Assembly: GCF_000737335.2 (NCBI RefSeq)
Contig: NZ_JMCC02000058.1
Coordinates: 1 to 64,000, forward strand
Length of the DNA stretch: 64,000 bases
DNA from: Enhygromyxa salina
GTDB taxonomy: Bacteria; Myxococcota_A; Polyangia; Nannocystales; Nannocystaceae
Reading direction: 5' to 3'
Below the pieces are notes generated by a model, which was not told where the DNA came from, did no database searches, and saw only the letters and a list, made by a program, of their open reading frames with translations. Shown piece by piece: positions 43,949 through 53,401 of this stretch. The translations under genes were made by a program, and so were the position numbers. Position 1 is the stretch's first letter; each line of letters opens with the position of its first letter.

Positions 43949-44581
43949 TCAGGGCAGCCACGCCAGCGGATCTTCGGGCCCCTCGTCGCTGCGCAGCGTG
44001 TGCCGCGTCTGCGAAGCGATCGCCGCGCGAGCGTCCTCTGCCAACGCGGGCGGCAGCCGCAGCTTGTGCCGCGCGCCCTCCAGCAGGATCCCGCCGGTCA
44101 ACAAGTCACGACCCACGCGACGCACGTTGCGAAACGCGAGCCGATCGAGCCGGCCGCGGTGATCACAGACCAAAATTGAGCTGTCCGTCACGACCACGTC
44201 GCGCAGGCTGAGCCGCTCACGGATGCCCAACAACGCGGCCGGAGCCAGGGCGGGGACCAGCGGCTTCCACATGTCGGTCCACGGCTGATCCCACAGCTCC
44301 GGGGCCAGCATGGTCGCAAACCCGAGCACCAGCAGGCCGGCGATCAGCAACCACAGGATTGGCCGGCGATCGATCCTGGACTTGCGACCCCACCAGATCA
44401 CGGGCTCGCCCACGCGCAGCTCGGTCGCGAGCTCGAACGGGACCGGCCCCGGCGAGAGCGGAGCGCCCGGGGCCAGTCGCCGAGGCTCGATCAGCGGGGC
44501 CTTGCGCGCGGAGGTGGGCTCGCTCGGCTCGCGATCTTCGGGGGCCGGCAGCAGCTGCAGCGGCGCGCGAGGTTGGTTCAT
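43949..44581 (-). CDS. membrane protein with PH-like domain
   Basis: A 210-residue protein. A Pro-rich N-terminus precedes WGRKSRIDRRPILWLLIAGLLVLGFATML and a second hydrophobic segment (about 85-125). The C-terminal part (LRDVVVTDSSILVCDHRGRLDRLAFRNVRRVGRDLLTGG) matches the bacterial PH-domain pattern of a beta-rich membrane-proximal module. ATG 44581 overlaps the aroC stop by four bases, so aroC and this gene are coupled. Function unknown. Confidence 0.7.
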   Translation of the reverse strand: MNQPRAPLQLLPAPEDREPSEPTSARKAPLIEPRRLAPGAPLSPGPVPFELATELRVGEPVIWWGRKSRIDRRPILWLLIAGLLVLGFATMLAPELWDQPWTDMWKPLVPALAPAALLGIRERLSLRDVVVTDSSILVCDHRGRLDRLAFRNVRRVGRDLLTGGILLEGARHKLRLPPALAEDARAAIASQTRHTLRSDEGPEDPLAWLP

Positions 44582-45714
44582 GCGCCCCCCGATCCAGGGG
44601 TGAACCCGGGCAGCTCGTTCACGCGCACGCCTGCGCGGCGCAGCATCTGATCACACAAGACCAGCGCCGCCATGGCCTCGACCATTGGCACCGCCCGCGG
44701 CAACACGCAGGGATCGTGGCGGCCCTTGGCGGGGCTGAACGTGACTTCTTCCCCGGCGCGGGTGACCGTTTGCTGCGGCTTGAAGATTGTCGCGACTGGC
44801 TTGAACGCGACCGCCAGCCGGATCGCCTCGCCGTTGCTGATCCCACCCTGGATGCCGCCGCTGTGGTTGGTTCGGGTGCGCACCTGCTGATCGGCCGCCA
44901 TGTAAAACGGGTCGTTGTGGGTCGAGCCGCGCATGCGTGTGGCCGCGAAGCCCTCGCCAATCTCGAACCCACGGCTGGCTGGCAGGCTCATCATCGCAGC
45001 CGCGAGCTCAGCGGTGAGCTTGGCGAACACCGGTTCGCCCCACCCTGGCGGGACGTTACGGATCACGCAGCGAACCACCCCGCCCAGCGTGTCGCCCTGC
45101 TTCTTGGCCTGGCGGATCGCGGCCTCGAACTGTGTGGCCGCGCCCGGGTCTGGACAGCGAACGACGCTGTGATCCACTTCGGCGCGGGTGACCGTGTCCT
45201 CGTTGACCGGCGGCGACTCGAGCTCGGCGACCTGCTTCACCCACGCGACGATCTGCACCCCGTGCACGGCCGCGAGTAGATCTTCGGCCAGGGCCCCGGC
45301 GGCCACGCGGGCCACGGTCTCGCGCGCAGACGAGCGACCGCCCCCCGCGACCGCCCGCAGCCCAAACCGAGCGTCGTAGGTGTAGTCCGCGTGCGAGGGC
45401 CGGTAGATCTGGCCGATGTCGGCGTAGTGCCCCGGTCGGTGATCCTTGTTGCGGACCAACATCGCGATGGGGGTGCCAAGCGTCAGCTGCGACTCTGGGT
45501 CGACCCCCGCGAGCAGCTCGATCGCGTCGGCTTCGTCGCGCGAGGTCGTGAGCGCGCTCTGTCCGGGCCGCCGCCGACCCAGCTGCGCTGCGATGCGCTC
45601 GCGGGGAAACCGATGCCCAGCCGGACACCCGTCGATCACGACCCCGAGCGCCCCGCCGTGAGACTCGCCGAAGGTGGTGACGCGAAAGCGCTCACCAAAT
45701 GAGTTTCCGGGCAT
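44578..45714 (-). CDS. aroC: chorismate synthase
   Basis: A 378-residue chorismate synthase, the last step of the shikimate pathway (EPSP to chorismate, FMN-dependent). Signature motifs are TFGESHGGALGVVIDGCP, RRRPGQSALTTSRDE, RPGHYADIG, YDARFGLRAVAGGGRSSARET and RGSTHNDPFY. ATG 45714 (MPGNSFGERF) is the conserved start; the frame extends upstream without a plausible start. Coupled with the PH-domain membrane protein downstream. Confidence 0.95.
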   Translation of the reverse strand: MPGNSFGERFRVTTFGESHGGALGVVIDGCPAGHRFPRERIAAQLGRRRPGQSALTTSRDEADAIELLAGVDPESQLTLGTPIAMLVRNKDHRPGHYADIGQIYRPSHADYTYDARFGLRAVAGGGRSSARETVARVAAGALAEDLLAAVHGVQIVAWVKQVAELESPPVNEDTVTRAEVDHSVVRCPDPGAATQFEAAIRQAKKQGDTLGGVVRCVIRNVPPGWGEPVFAKLTAELAAAMMSLPASRGFEIGEGFAATRMRGSTHNDPFYMAADQQVRTRTNHSGGIQGGISNGEAIRLAVAFKPVATIFKPQQTVTRAGEEVTFSPAKGRHDPCVLPRAVPMVEAMAALVLCDQMLRRAGVRVNELPGFTPGSGGA

Positions 45715-45727
45715 TGCGGAGGCGAAT

Positions 45728-46402
45728 CTAGCACTGCTCGTGCGCGGCACAGTCCGCGCAGCTGCAGGCCTCGTTGTAGGGATCGCACAGCCCGTTGTCG
45801 TCACAGCCCTGACAGAAGTTCATGCCGGCGCAGTCGGAGCACACGCAGTCCTCGTTCTGCGTGCACTGACCGTTGTCGTTGCAGCCCTCGCAGTAGCAGG
45901 CCACTGCGTCGGCGGCGTCGCACTGGTTGCTGAGGTCCTCGCACATGATCCCGCCGCCCGTGTCACCGTCGCCGTCTCCGTCTCCGTCTCCGTCGCCGTC
46001 TCCGTCTCCGTCACCGTCTCCGCCGGGATCACCGTCACCATCGCCGGTGGCGGGACCGCAGACGCCCCCGTCACACATCAAGCCGGGATCGCACGCGCCA
46101 CCTTGGGTGCATGGGCATCCCTCCAGGCCGATCTGACACGCGTCTTCACACACGCCGCTCTCGCAGGTCAGCCCGGGATCGCACGCGCCCCCGCCGGTGC
46201 ACGGGCAGCCAGCCTCACCGATCGGGCAGCTCCCATCCGCGTTGGTGTCGGCCGCTTCGGAGCCGGTGTCGCCAGCCGTGCTGGTCCCGCTCTCGCTCTC
46301 ACTCCCGCTCTCGCTGCCGGACTTGCCACCATCGTCACCGCAGCCGACCGCGGGCGCACAGAAAAACACAGTCAGCGCGACCACCACCAAGCGAGCGTTC
46401 AT
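45728..46402 (-). CDS. Cys-rich GD-linker lipoprotein
   Basis: A 224-residue protein with lipobox AVGC (Cys 21), a Ser/Glu/Gly stretch and two copies of a Cys unit (CPIGEAGCPCTGGGACDPGL and CQIGLEGCPCTQGGACDPGL). A GDGDGD linker follows, then a C-terminal Cys-rich region (CNDNGQCTQNEDCVC, CDDNGLCDPYNEACSC) with repeats of about 25 residues. Many cysteines point to an extracellular disulfide-bonded protein. ATG 46402 starts the signal peptide. It ends 13 bases before aroC starts on the same strand, so upstream cotranscription is possible. Confidence 0.7.
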   Translation of the reverse strand: MNARLVVVALTVFFCAPAVGCGDDGGKSGSESGSESESGTSTAGDTGSEAADTNADGSCPIGEAGCPCTGGGACDPGLTCESGVCEDACQIGLEGCPCTQGGACDPGLMCDGGVCGPATGDGDGDPGGDGDGDGDGDGDGDGDGDGDTGGGIMCEDLSNQCDAADAVACYCEGCNDNGQCTQNEDCVCSDCAGMNFCQGCDDNGLCDPYNEACSCADCAAHEQC

Positions 46403-46445
46403 GCCCGCACTCTCGCCCAAATTGCGAGACCCCACAAACCCGGGC

Positions 46446-47090
46446 TCAGGGCCAGCTGGGCTCGTCATTTTGGTCCGCGTCGCAGACCTCGCGCGCCACG
46501 CCGCAGTCGCCCCACAGGCCCGCCTTGGCCGCGATCAGACAGCTGCCGCAGTCAGCAGGCGAGCTCGCGCAGATCTCATCGCAGGCACGATCCGCGCAAG
46601 AGTAGAGCGCACCAAGCAAGCGGACCGTCTGCGCGTCGGTCCGCGTGAAGCACTGTCCCGCGCACGTCGAGTCGGGATCCCCACACTCGTTGACGCAAGT
46701 GTCGAGCTGCAGACAGGTGTCGAGCTTGATGTCACCCGGGTTGACGCACCAGCACCCGTGCTGGAACGTGGCGGTGGGCGTGCACGTGAAGTTCAAGAGG
46801 TTGGCAGATCCACACACCGTCGCGCACGGGTAGGTCAGCAGCTCACCCGTCGCGAGGTCGCAGCTATGCAGCGTGTCCTGGTCCGAACAAAACTCGTCGA
46901 GCACGTCGCAGGGCTCGCCTCCGGTCTCCCCCGCGTCACCCGTGTCACCGGTTCCAGCCGTCCCGTCGCCCTCCCCAGACTCGTCCTCGCCGGCTTCGGG
47001 CAGGTTCTCGAGCTCCTGGAAAAAATCGCAACCCGTCAGCGCCCCAATGGTGACGGCGAGCACAGTGACGGCAGCAAGCGTGGAGCGCAT
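46446..47090 (-). CDS. Cys-rich lipoprotein, hypothetical
   Basis: A 214-residue protein with lipobox ALTGC (Cys 21), an acidic Gly/Thr/Glu linker without the GD repeat, and about 18 cysteines in the C-terminal domain (CDVLDEFCSDQDTLHSC, CVNPGDIKLDTC, CADRACDEIC). No family recognised. It is in the same direction as the next GD-linker lipoprotein, with 43 bases between; they may share a transcript. Confidence 0.65.
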   Translation of the reverse strand: MRSTLAAVTVLAVTIGALTGCDFFQELENLPEAGEDESGEGDGTAGTGDTGDAGETGGEPCDVLDEFCSDQDTLHSCDLATGELLTYPCATVCGSANLLNFTCTPTATFQHGCWCVNPGDIKLDTCLQLDTCVNECGDPDSTCAGQCFTRTDAQTVRLLGALYSCADRACDEICASSPADCGSCLIAAKAGLWGDCGVAREVCDADQNDEPSWP

Positions 47091-47192
47091 GCGCGCAGTA
47101 GGACACCCGAGCGGTCGGTGGCCAAATAAATGACACTTCTGAGACCAAAGCCCGGGTGTGGCGCGAAGCCGACCATGGTACCGCAGTGATCA

Positions 47193-47915
47193 GTGAGTCG
47201 GATACGCGACTTCCAGGGCCTGCCCGTAGATTCGGTCGACGACGGCTATGAACGCCGGACGCAACGCGGCCGCGGTCTTCGTGCGCGTTTCGCCGCGACC
47301 TGCCTCCGCCTCGGCGGCTGGACGGTCGGCGGCGCCCCACCAACCCTAGAAAAATACGTGATCGTGGCGGCCCCGCACACGACCTGGTGGGACGGGTTCT
47401 GGATGCTCGCCTTCGCCTGGGTCTGGGGGGTCGACTTGGCCTGGATGGGCAAGGCATCGCTCACCCGCGGGCCGCTTGGGTGGCTGCCCAAAGCATGCGG
47501 CGTGATCCCTGTCGACCGCAGCGCGCCCCAAGGTCTCGTCGGCCAGATCGTCGAGCAGTTCGAGTCCCGCAAGTCCCTGCTGCTGGCGATCCCACCAGAG
47601 GGCACCCGGGGCAAGCGCGACTACTGGAAGTCGGGCTTCTATCAGATCGCCGTGGGTGCCGAGCTCCCGATCTGCTTGAGCTATCTCGACTACGGCACTC
47701 GCGAAGCTGGGTTCGGTCCCATGATCGAGGCCAACGAAGACGTCTGCGCGACCATGGATCAGGTCCGGGCCTTCTACAAGACGTCGTGGGCCAAGCACCC
47801 CGAGCTGTTCACGTTGCCGCTACTTCGCGAAGAGCAGATGAGCCCCGTGGTGCCGCTCAAGCCTCGCGCCGAGCCGGCCGACGAGCCGGAAGTTCGCGAA
47901 GCGGCGCAAGCTTAG
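47193..47915 (+). CDS. 1-acyl-sn-glycerol-3-phosphate acyltransferase-like protein
   Basis: A 240-residue member of the PlsC/LPLAT family. The catalytic HxxxxD motif is HTTWWD (62-67), and the substrate motif is IPPEGTRGKR. A hydrophobic N-terminal half fits a membrane-associated enzyme that acylates lysophosphatidate in phospholipid synthesis; other acceptors are possible. GTG 47193 is the start; no ATG fits. Convergent with the small frameshifted gene. Confidence 0.85.
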   Translation: MSRIRDFQGLPVDSVDDGYERRTQRGRGLRARFAATCLRLGGWTVGGAPPTLEKYVIVAAPHTTWWDGFWMLAFAWVWGVDLAWMGKASLTRGPLGWLPKACGVIPVDRSAPQGLVGQIVEQFESRKSLLLAIPPEGTRGKRDYWKSGFYQIAVGAELPICLSYLDYGTREAGFGPMIEANEDVCATMDQVRAFYKTSWAKHPELFTLPLLREEQMSPVVPLKPRAEPADEPEVREAAQA

Positions 47916-47941
47916 AGCGCGAGCGCTTCGGGTGCCCGGAC

Positions 47942-48230
47942 TCAGGGTGTGCAGCACGAGTCGCCAAGCAGCGCGTTGAGCTGCCCGCCCCGCTCGACGC
48001 GGTCGGCCTCGTCGCCGCCTGGAACGGGACCCGGCCAGACCTCGAGCTCCTCGCGTGCCTGCGCTTGGTCCTTGTCCGCCATCTCGCGCAGCGCCGCGGC
48101 GTCGCGTTGATCCTGCTGCGCCTGCGCGGCCTTCTCTTCGGCGTCGAGCGATCGGGTCCTCGACGCTGTCGAACTCGGCGATCTGCGCTTGGCCCGTTCG
48201 GATGTCGCGGATTTTCAGCTGTACGGCCAT
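47942..48230 (-). pseudogene. small coiled-coil protein gene with +1 frameshift
   Basis: From ATG 48230 the frame reads MAVQLKIRDIRTGQ..AEFDSVEDP. After a +1 shift near 48150-48156 the neighbouring frame continues SLDAEEKAAQAQQDQRDAAALREMADKD..EELEVWPGPVPGGDEADRVERGG and ends LLGDSCCTP at TGA 47942. The second half is a strong acidic coiled-coil and clearly the true frame; the unshifted frame turns Arg-rich. Total about 95 residues. Either an indel inactivated it, or this is a sequencing error or a programmed shift. Family not recognised. Confidence 0.6.
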
Positions 48231-48291
48231 CGCGCCCACGATAGCCGGTCTGGGCGCGGACCGCTGGCCCGCGCCCATCTCGATCAGCAGC

Positions 48292-49374
48292 TCACATCGA
48301 GACGTTCATGACCAGGGTGAAGATCGCCCCGCTCGACGAACCGCCGGTGCCAGTGATGCCCTGGTCTTCGCCGCCGATCTCGACGCCAAAGGTCTCGCCA
48401 ATGTCCGGGTTCACGATCACGAACACGCCCGAGGTCGTGGTCGCCTCGGTCACGAAGTCGTCACCCGCCGCGTTGAGGTAGCGGATCACCGCGTTTGAAC
48501 TGTTGCCCTTGGTCGGCACGACCACGGCGCCCTCGATGAGATCGCCGGTCGCCACGTCACGGACCAGACCGACGACGCCGCCAGACTCGCCAAGCGGCAG
48601 ATGGTTGGCGAACTCGGCGTCAGTCATCAAGGCGTCGGACCAGTCCGTCAGCGACTGCGACGGGACCACCCAAATGTCGTGGATCGCGTTGGCCGGGCCG
48701 TAGTTGGTGCCGGTGGCCGGGCTCGCGAGGCCGGTCGCGGTGAGGTAGTAGCTGCCACCATCGGCGAGCCCGACGATGCCGAGCGCCGAGGCGATCTGGC
48801 CGTCGCTCAGGGTGTCGATGATGCCGTTGGCGTCGCTGGTCCCGGACGCGAGCGGGGCCGCGCCGACCGGGTCGACCGAGGCCTGGATCGCCTGGGCGAC
48901 GCGCAGGTTGACGTCCGCGACGGTCTGACGCGTGGTGAAGTCCAGGACCCGGCCCATGATGCGGGTCTCACAGACGTCGGTTGGCGACGCCTCTTCGCAG
49001 GTGCCTTCAACGGGCGGGACGTCCTGGAACACCTCACACAGCTTCGAGGCGCAATCGCCGTTGGAGAAGCAAGGATCGCCATTGGCCGCGCCGTCGCCGG
49101 GGGCGTGGGTCTCTTCGCAGCTCACGCCGTCGCCGTCGCCGTCACCCGTTGGATCGCCGTCGCCATCGCCCGTTGGGTCGCCGTCGCCGTCGCCCGGGTC
49201 ACCGTCGCCATCGCCGGTGGTGTCGCCGTCGCCGTCGCCGTCGCCGGAAGTGTCTCCGTCAGCGTCGGCCGTGTCGTCGGACTTGCAGCCATTGACCGCC
49301 GGGAGGGAGAGCAGCAGGGCCACTCCGCAGATCGAGAGCTTGCCAAGGAGGTCGTTGTTCATGCGTAGCATCAT
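48292..49374 (-). CDS. GD-linker lipoprotein with carboxypeptidase-regulatory-like domain
   Basis: About 360 residues with a lipobox VNGC (Cys 30 from ATG 49374; ATGs at 49371 and 49362 are alternatives). A GDGDGDPTGD-type linker of about 45 residues follows, then a small Cys unit (CFSNGDCASKLC). The C-terminal ~230 residues (IMGRVLDFTTRQTVADVNLRV, GGVVGLVRDVATGDLIEGAVVVP, GVFVIVNP) show two repeats of a carboxypeptidase-regulatory-like beta-sandwich, of the kind that decorates surface proteins. It probably contacts an extracellular partner. Its start is 232 bases from the LolA-like gene. Confidence 0.7.
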   Translation of the reverse strand: MMLRMNNDLLGKLSICGVALLLSLPAVNGCKSDDTADADGDTSGDGDGDGDTTGDGDGDPGDGDGDPTGDGDGDPTGDGDGDGVSCEETHAPGDGAANGDPCFSNGDCASKLCEVFQDVPPVEGTCEEASPTDVCETRIMGRVLDFTTRQTVADVNLRVAQAIQASVDPVGAAPLASGTSDANGIIDTLSDGQIASALGIVGLADGGSYYLTATGLASPATGTNYGPANAIHDIWVVPSQSLTDWSDALMTDAEFANHLPLGESGGVVGLVRDVATGDLIEGAVVVPTKGNSSNAVIRYLNAAGDDFVTEATTTSGVFVIVNPDIGETFGVEIGGEDQGITGTGGSSSGAIFTLVMNVSM

Positions 49375-49606
49375 GTTCTCTAGTCGCGTGGATCCGGGGT
49401 ATCCGGTCCGTGCCGCGGAGGGTAGCAGGGCCGCGACGGCCCAAACAAGCGCCAGCCATGCGCCGCTGGTGAGCCCACGCATGCATTTGGCGCATGGTGG
49501 ATGCAAACCAAGAGTGCGCTCGCGCCGAGATCCCGGCGGCCACGCAAGTCGCGACAAACCCGAGCACGCGATCGCGTGACTCGGGTTTGGAAGGCGCCTC
49601 TGTGGA

Positions 49607-50353
49607 CTACTCTTCGATGGTCTCGACGTAGCCAGCCGGCAGCTTGAAGTCGAACAGCTTGTCGGTGATCCCGACGTTGGTCTTGATCCCCTTGAGCTGA
49701 AAATAGTTCGAGGATCCGTCAGTGTTGTAGACCACGAAGCTGTCGACCCGGCCGGTGGTCGCGTGGACCATGAGCACCAGGCCCTTGTAGTGCTTGTTCT
49801 TGGCCTTGGGCCGAAGCTCGAGCACATAGTGATCTGCGTCGCCGTAGCGCTGGACCTTGTCCTCCACGGCGTAGCGAACCTCGAACTCGCGGGTCAGCTT
49901 CTCGCCGCCAAACAGAAATTTCAGCGCGACGTTGACCTCGGAGTTGCCGTCGGTCGAGGTCTTGATCACCTGCCGGGTGTCGTGCTCGACCATCCACAGC
50001 GTGTCGCCGTTGGCGTAGTAGTCGGCGTCTTGCCCATCGCCGTAGTCCCACACCATCTTGCCCGGCTTCTTGAGCTTGAGCTTGCCCGAGGTCTTCTTGG
50101 CCTCGCCGTAGGTCGGGTTCCAGTAGGTCTGCTTGAACTTGGCCTCGAGGTCCCCCGTGCCGTCGTAGAAGGCTTGGACCATGACCAGAACTTCAGAGGA
50201 GTTGTCGGGGCGCCACGCGGGCGCCATGGGTTTGGAGGTCTTTTCCGGGTTCTGCGCTCGAAACACCTTGGTGATGGTGTCGCGCTCGACGGCGGAGGCG
50301 CCGGAGCCAAGCAGAACGGAGAGGCTCAACATTGAAACGAGTACAGCGTGCAT
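49607..50353 (-). CDS. LolA-like outer-membrane lipoprotein carrier
   Basis: A 248-residue protein with a signal peptide (LLGSGASAVERD) and no lipobox. The mature part reads like LolA: a hollow beta-barrel half with VMVQAFYDGTGDLEAKFKQTY, KKPGKMVWDYGDGQDADYYANGDTLWMVEHDTRQV and FELKGIK-type strands near the end. LolA takes lipoproteins from the inner-membrane LolCDE complex to the outer membrane, which fits a window full of lipoproteins. A ribosome site AGGAA lies just before ATG 50353. Confidence 0.8.
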   Translation of the reverse strand: MHAVLVSMLSLSVLLGSGASAVERDTITKVFRAQNPEKTSKPMAPAWRPDNSSEVLVMVQAFYDGTGDLEAKFKQTYWNPTYGEAKKTSGKLKLKKPGKMVWDYGDGQDADYYANGDTLWMVEHDTRQVIKTSTDGNSEVNVALKFLFGGEKLTREFEVRYAVEDKVQRYGDADHYVLELRPKAKNKHYKGLVLMVHATTGRVDSFVVYNTDGSSNYFQLKGIKTNVGITDKLFDFKLPAGYVETIEE

Positions 50354-50572
50354 GTGGGTTCCTCGAACGGGCGGTCGGCCCGCGTGGTTCTCGGACGGGA
50401 TCCAGCAGAGCTTATTGTCGGACGCCCGCAAAAGCCACGGGACCCACTGCGCGGGGTATGCGCGAACGCATGATCCAACCCGCTGGCCCCACGTGATTCC
50501 CCAGCAACCGCCGGTTCACGCCACGACATCGGCGTCGCGTTGGCGCCCGCGGGCATGGCGTGCGGGCGGAAC

Positions 50573-53401
50573 TCACGCGGCCGAGACGAAGACCTCGCGG
50601 GGCTTGCTGCCATTTGGCGGACCGATCGCCCCGTCCTCTTCCATCCGCTCGACGATCTTCGCCGCGCGGTTGTAGCCAACGTTGAGCCGGCGCTGCAGCA
50701 TCGAGGTCGAGACCTTCTGCGCCTCGGCGACCAGCTGCACGGCCTTGTCGTAGAGCGGATCGTGTGCCCGCTCCTCGTCGGCCTCGTCGGTCTCGACCTC
50801 GGCCTTGGTGATCTCCATGTTGTAGGACGCCTTGGCCTGCTTGCGCACGAACTCGACGACCTTCTCGATCTCGGCCTCCGACACGAAGCAGCCGTGGATA
50901 CGCCGGGGCTCCTTGCCGCGATCCATGTACAGCATGTCGCCCATGCCCAGCAGCTGCTTGGCGCCCTTCTGATCCAGGATCGTGCGCGAGTCGATGTCCG
51001 AGGTGACCTGAAACGCGATCCGCGAGGGGAAGTTATTCTTGATCGTCCCCGTGATCACGTCGACCGAGGGCCGCTGCGTGGCCAGGATCAAGTGCACCCC
51101 AGCAGCGCGGGCCTTGGCGGCCAGCCGCGCCACGTTGCACTCGACCTCCTTGCTCGCAACCATCATCAGGTCGGCGAACTCGTCGATCACGATCACGATG
51201 TAGGGCATCGACTCGGGCCGCGGCGGCAGCTCGACGCCGCCGGTGATCGCCACCGCGTTGCCCTCGGCATCAAACTGCACGCCGCTGAGCCGGCTGCCGT
51301 TGACCGCGTCCTCGCCATCGGCCATCGCCTCGGCGGACAGCCCGGCGGCCTCGGCCTCGAGCGCCTTGCTCTCGGCGTCCCACTCGGCCTGCAGCTGCGG
51401 CATCTTCTTGTTGTAGCCCTTGATGTCGCGGACCTTGGCGCCCGACAACAAGGCGTAGCGCCGCTCCATCTCGTTGACGGCCCAGCGCAGGGCCAAGTTG
51501 GCCTTCTCGGCGTCGGTGATGACCGGCAGCAACAAGTGCGGAATGTCGCGGTAGATGCTGAACTCGAGCATCTTGGGATCGATCAGGATCAGGCGCAGCT
51601 GGTCGGGCGTGCACGAGTACAGCAGCGAACACAGCATCGCGTTGACCCCGACCGACTTGCCCGAGCCGGTCGCGCCGGCGACCAGCAAGTGCGGCGACTT
51701 GCCAAGATCAATCGAGACCGCCTTGCCAACGATGTCCTTGCCGAGCACCAGCGGCAGGTGCCCGCCGGTCTCTTTGTAGGTGGGGTCGGCCAGGTTCTCT
51801 TGCAGGTAGACGGTCTCGCGCTCCTTGTTGGGGACCTCGAGACCGACCGTCGACTTGCCGGGGATCGGCGCGAGGATCCGGATCCGGATCGCCTCGAGCG
51901 CCATCGCCAGGTCGTTCTCGAGGTTCTGGATCCGCGAGACCTTGACCCCCGCTTCGGGCTTGAACTCGTAGCGCGTGATGACCGGACCCGGGTGGATCTT
52001 GGTGACCTTGCCGCGGATCTTGAAGTGGGCGAAGGCCTCGACGATGCGCCCGGCCTGCTCGTAGATGAAGTCGGTGTCGATCTCGGTCTTGGTCGCCGAC
52101 TTGTCGATCGCGGCGAACAGGTGCAGGGGCGGGAGCTCGTAGGCACCCTGTAGGTACTGAACGGGCTGTGCGCCATCTCGCCGCGGCGCTGGTTTGGCGT
52201 CGTTGGCTGCGCCGACCGCTTCGGTTCGCTTGGCGCGCGCGCGGGCGGCGATCTCGGCTGGGGTCAGCGGCGCCTTCTTGCGACCGGGCTTCCCGTCGGC
52301 TTCGGGGCCGTCGTTGGCGGCCGCCTCGGGATCTTCGTCTTGTGCGTCGTCTTCTTCGTCGTCGGCGTCGGGGCCACTGAGTAGATCGGGATCCTCGCTC
52401 ACGCAGATCTCGGGCCGCTCGTCGCTGCTCGGCGACTTCGATGGAGCGCTCGGCGTCGGCGGCTCGACGGCTTCGAGCTCGTCGGCCTGCGCGATCTGGG
52501 GCACCTCGGCTGCCTCGGCGTCGCTGCGCTTGCGGTTCTTGCGAGCGCGCTTGCCCTGCGTCGACTTGCGGGTGGACTTGGACTTTTTCTTGGGGCTCGC
52601 GGGCGCCTCGACCTCGGCCTCCTCCCCTGCTTCCTCTTCCTCTTCTTCTTCCTCGTACGCCTCTTCTTCCTCTTCTTCCTCTTCTTCCTCTTCGTACGCC
52701 TCTTCCTCTTCCTCGTACGCCTCTTCCTCTTCCTCTTCCTCGTACGCCTCCTCTTCCTCCGCTTCCCCCGTCGCCTCTGCTTCCCACTTCTGCTCCGCGT
52801 ACTCGCGCTGCGCCTGCGCGATCCCGACGACGCCCGACCACAGGTAGCGCAGCGTCCACAGCCCCCCGCGACCAACCGCCCGCGAGCCCGCGAGCAAGTG
52901 GCCAAAGGTCAGCGGCGTCGACGCGATCAGACCCAAGCACATGATCGTGATCGTGAGCAGGTAGGTCCCCGCGTGATCGAACAGACCGATGCTGACCTCG
53001 CCCAGCAGCTCGCCAGACAGACCGCCCGCCGTGTACCCGTGCACGCGGTAGCTGGGAAACATCACGTGCAGCAGCACGCAGCCGGCCAAGGTCGCGGACG
53101 AAAATCCAATGCCCTCGCCCATGCGCAGCTCCATGCGATGCCCGAGCAGCGCCTTGACGCCGATCCCCACCACGCCGAGCACGACCAGGTACGCGGCCAT
53201 CCCGAACCCAGCGTAGAGCGCGGCCGCGACCAGCCTGCCGACCGGGCCCATGAGGTTGCCGTCGCCGAACTGATAGGAGATCAGCCCGCCCGCCATCAGC
53301 GCGCCGATCGCCAGCAACGCTACGCCCAGGAACTCGCCCCACCCGCGGGGGATCCCAGGATCACTCGGCTCCGGCTCTCGACTGCGCTGCTTCTTCGCCA
53401 T
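50573..53401 (-). CDS. ftsK: DNA translocase FtsK/SpoIIIE
   Basis: A 942-residue FtsK. Four N-terminal membrane helices precede an acidic low-complexity linker (about 209-260, runs of Glu with AYE units) and a basic/acidic spacer. The motor has an alpha domain (about 430-530), Walker A GATGSGKS (about 568-575) and Walker B IVIVIDEFADLM (about 729-740). An insertion of about 45 residues sits between them at about 677-724 (EAEAAGLSAEAMADGED). The gamma winged-helix end reads VSTSMLQRRLNVGYNRAAKIVERME. It pumps chromosomal DNA at the division septum. The start ATG 53401 is certain. Confidence 0.95.
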   Translation of the reverse strand: MAKKQRSREPEPSDPGIPRGWGEFLGVALLAIGALMAGGLISYQFGDGNLMGPVGRLVAAALYAGFGMAAYLVVLGVVGIGVKALLGHRMELRMGEGIGFSSATLAGCVLLHVMFPSYRVHGYTAGGLSGELLGEVSIGLFDHAGTYLLTITIMCLGLIASTPLTFGHLLAGSRAVGRGGLWTLRYLWSGVVGIAQAQREYAEQKWEAEATGEAEEEEAYEEEEEEEAYEEEEEAYEEEEEEEEEEEAYEEEEEEEEAGEEAEVEAPASPKKKSKSTRKSTQGKRARKNRKRSDAEAAEVPQIAQADELEAVEPPTPSAPSKSPSSDERPEICVSEDPDLLSGPDADDEEDDAQDEDPEAAANDGPEADGKPGRKKAPLTPAEIAARARAKRTEAVGAANDAKPAPRRDGAQPVQYLQGAYELPPLHLFAAIDKSATKTEIDTDFIYEQAGRIVEAFAHFKIRGKVTKIHPGPVITRYEFKPEAGVKVSRIQNLENDLAMALEAIRIRILAPIPGKSTVGLEVPNKERETVYLQENLADPTYKETGGHLPLVLGKDIVGKAVSIDLGKSPHLLVAGATGSGKSVGVNAMLCSLLYSCTPDQLRLILIDPKMLEFSIYRDIPHLLLPVITDAEKANLALRWAVNEMERRYALLSGAKVRDIKGYNKKMPQLQAEWDAESKALEAEAAGLSAEAMADGEDAVNGSRLSGVQFDAEGNAVAITGGVELPPRPESMPYIVIVIDEFADLMMVASKEVECNVARLAAKARAAGVHLILATQRPSVDVITGTIKNNFPSRIAFQVTSDIDSRTILDQKGAKQLLGMGDMLYMDRGKEPRRIHGCFVSEAEIEKVVEFVRKQAKASYNMEITKAEVETDEADEERAHDPLYDKAVQLVAEAQKVSTSMLQRRLNVGYNRAAKIVERMEEDGAIGPPNGSKPREVFVSAA

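Noticed and set aside
47820..48230. Unshifted minus-strand frame continuing past 48150 to 47820
   Set aside because: After the shift point it turns Arg/Gly-rich and runs into the acyltransferase gene; the neighbouring frame has natural composition and a coiled coil.
50540..52153. 537-codon plus-strand open frame opposite ftsK
   Set aside because: Shadow of ftsK codon bias; Arg/Asp/Leu-rich composition without motifs, while ftsK motifs are complete on the other strand.
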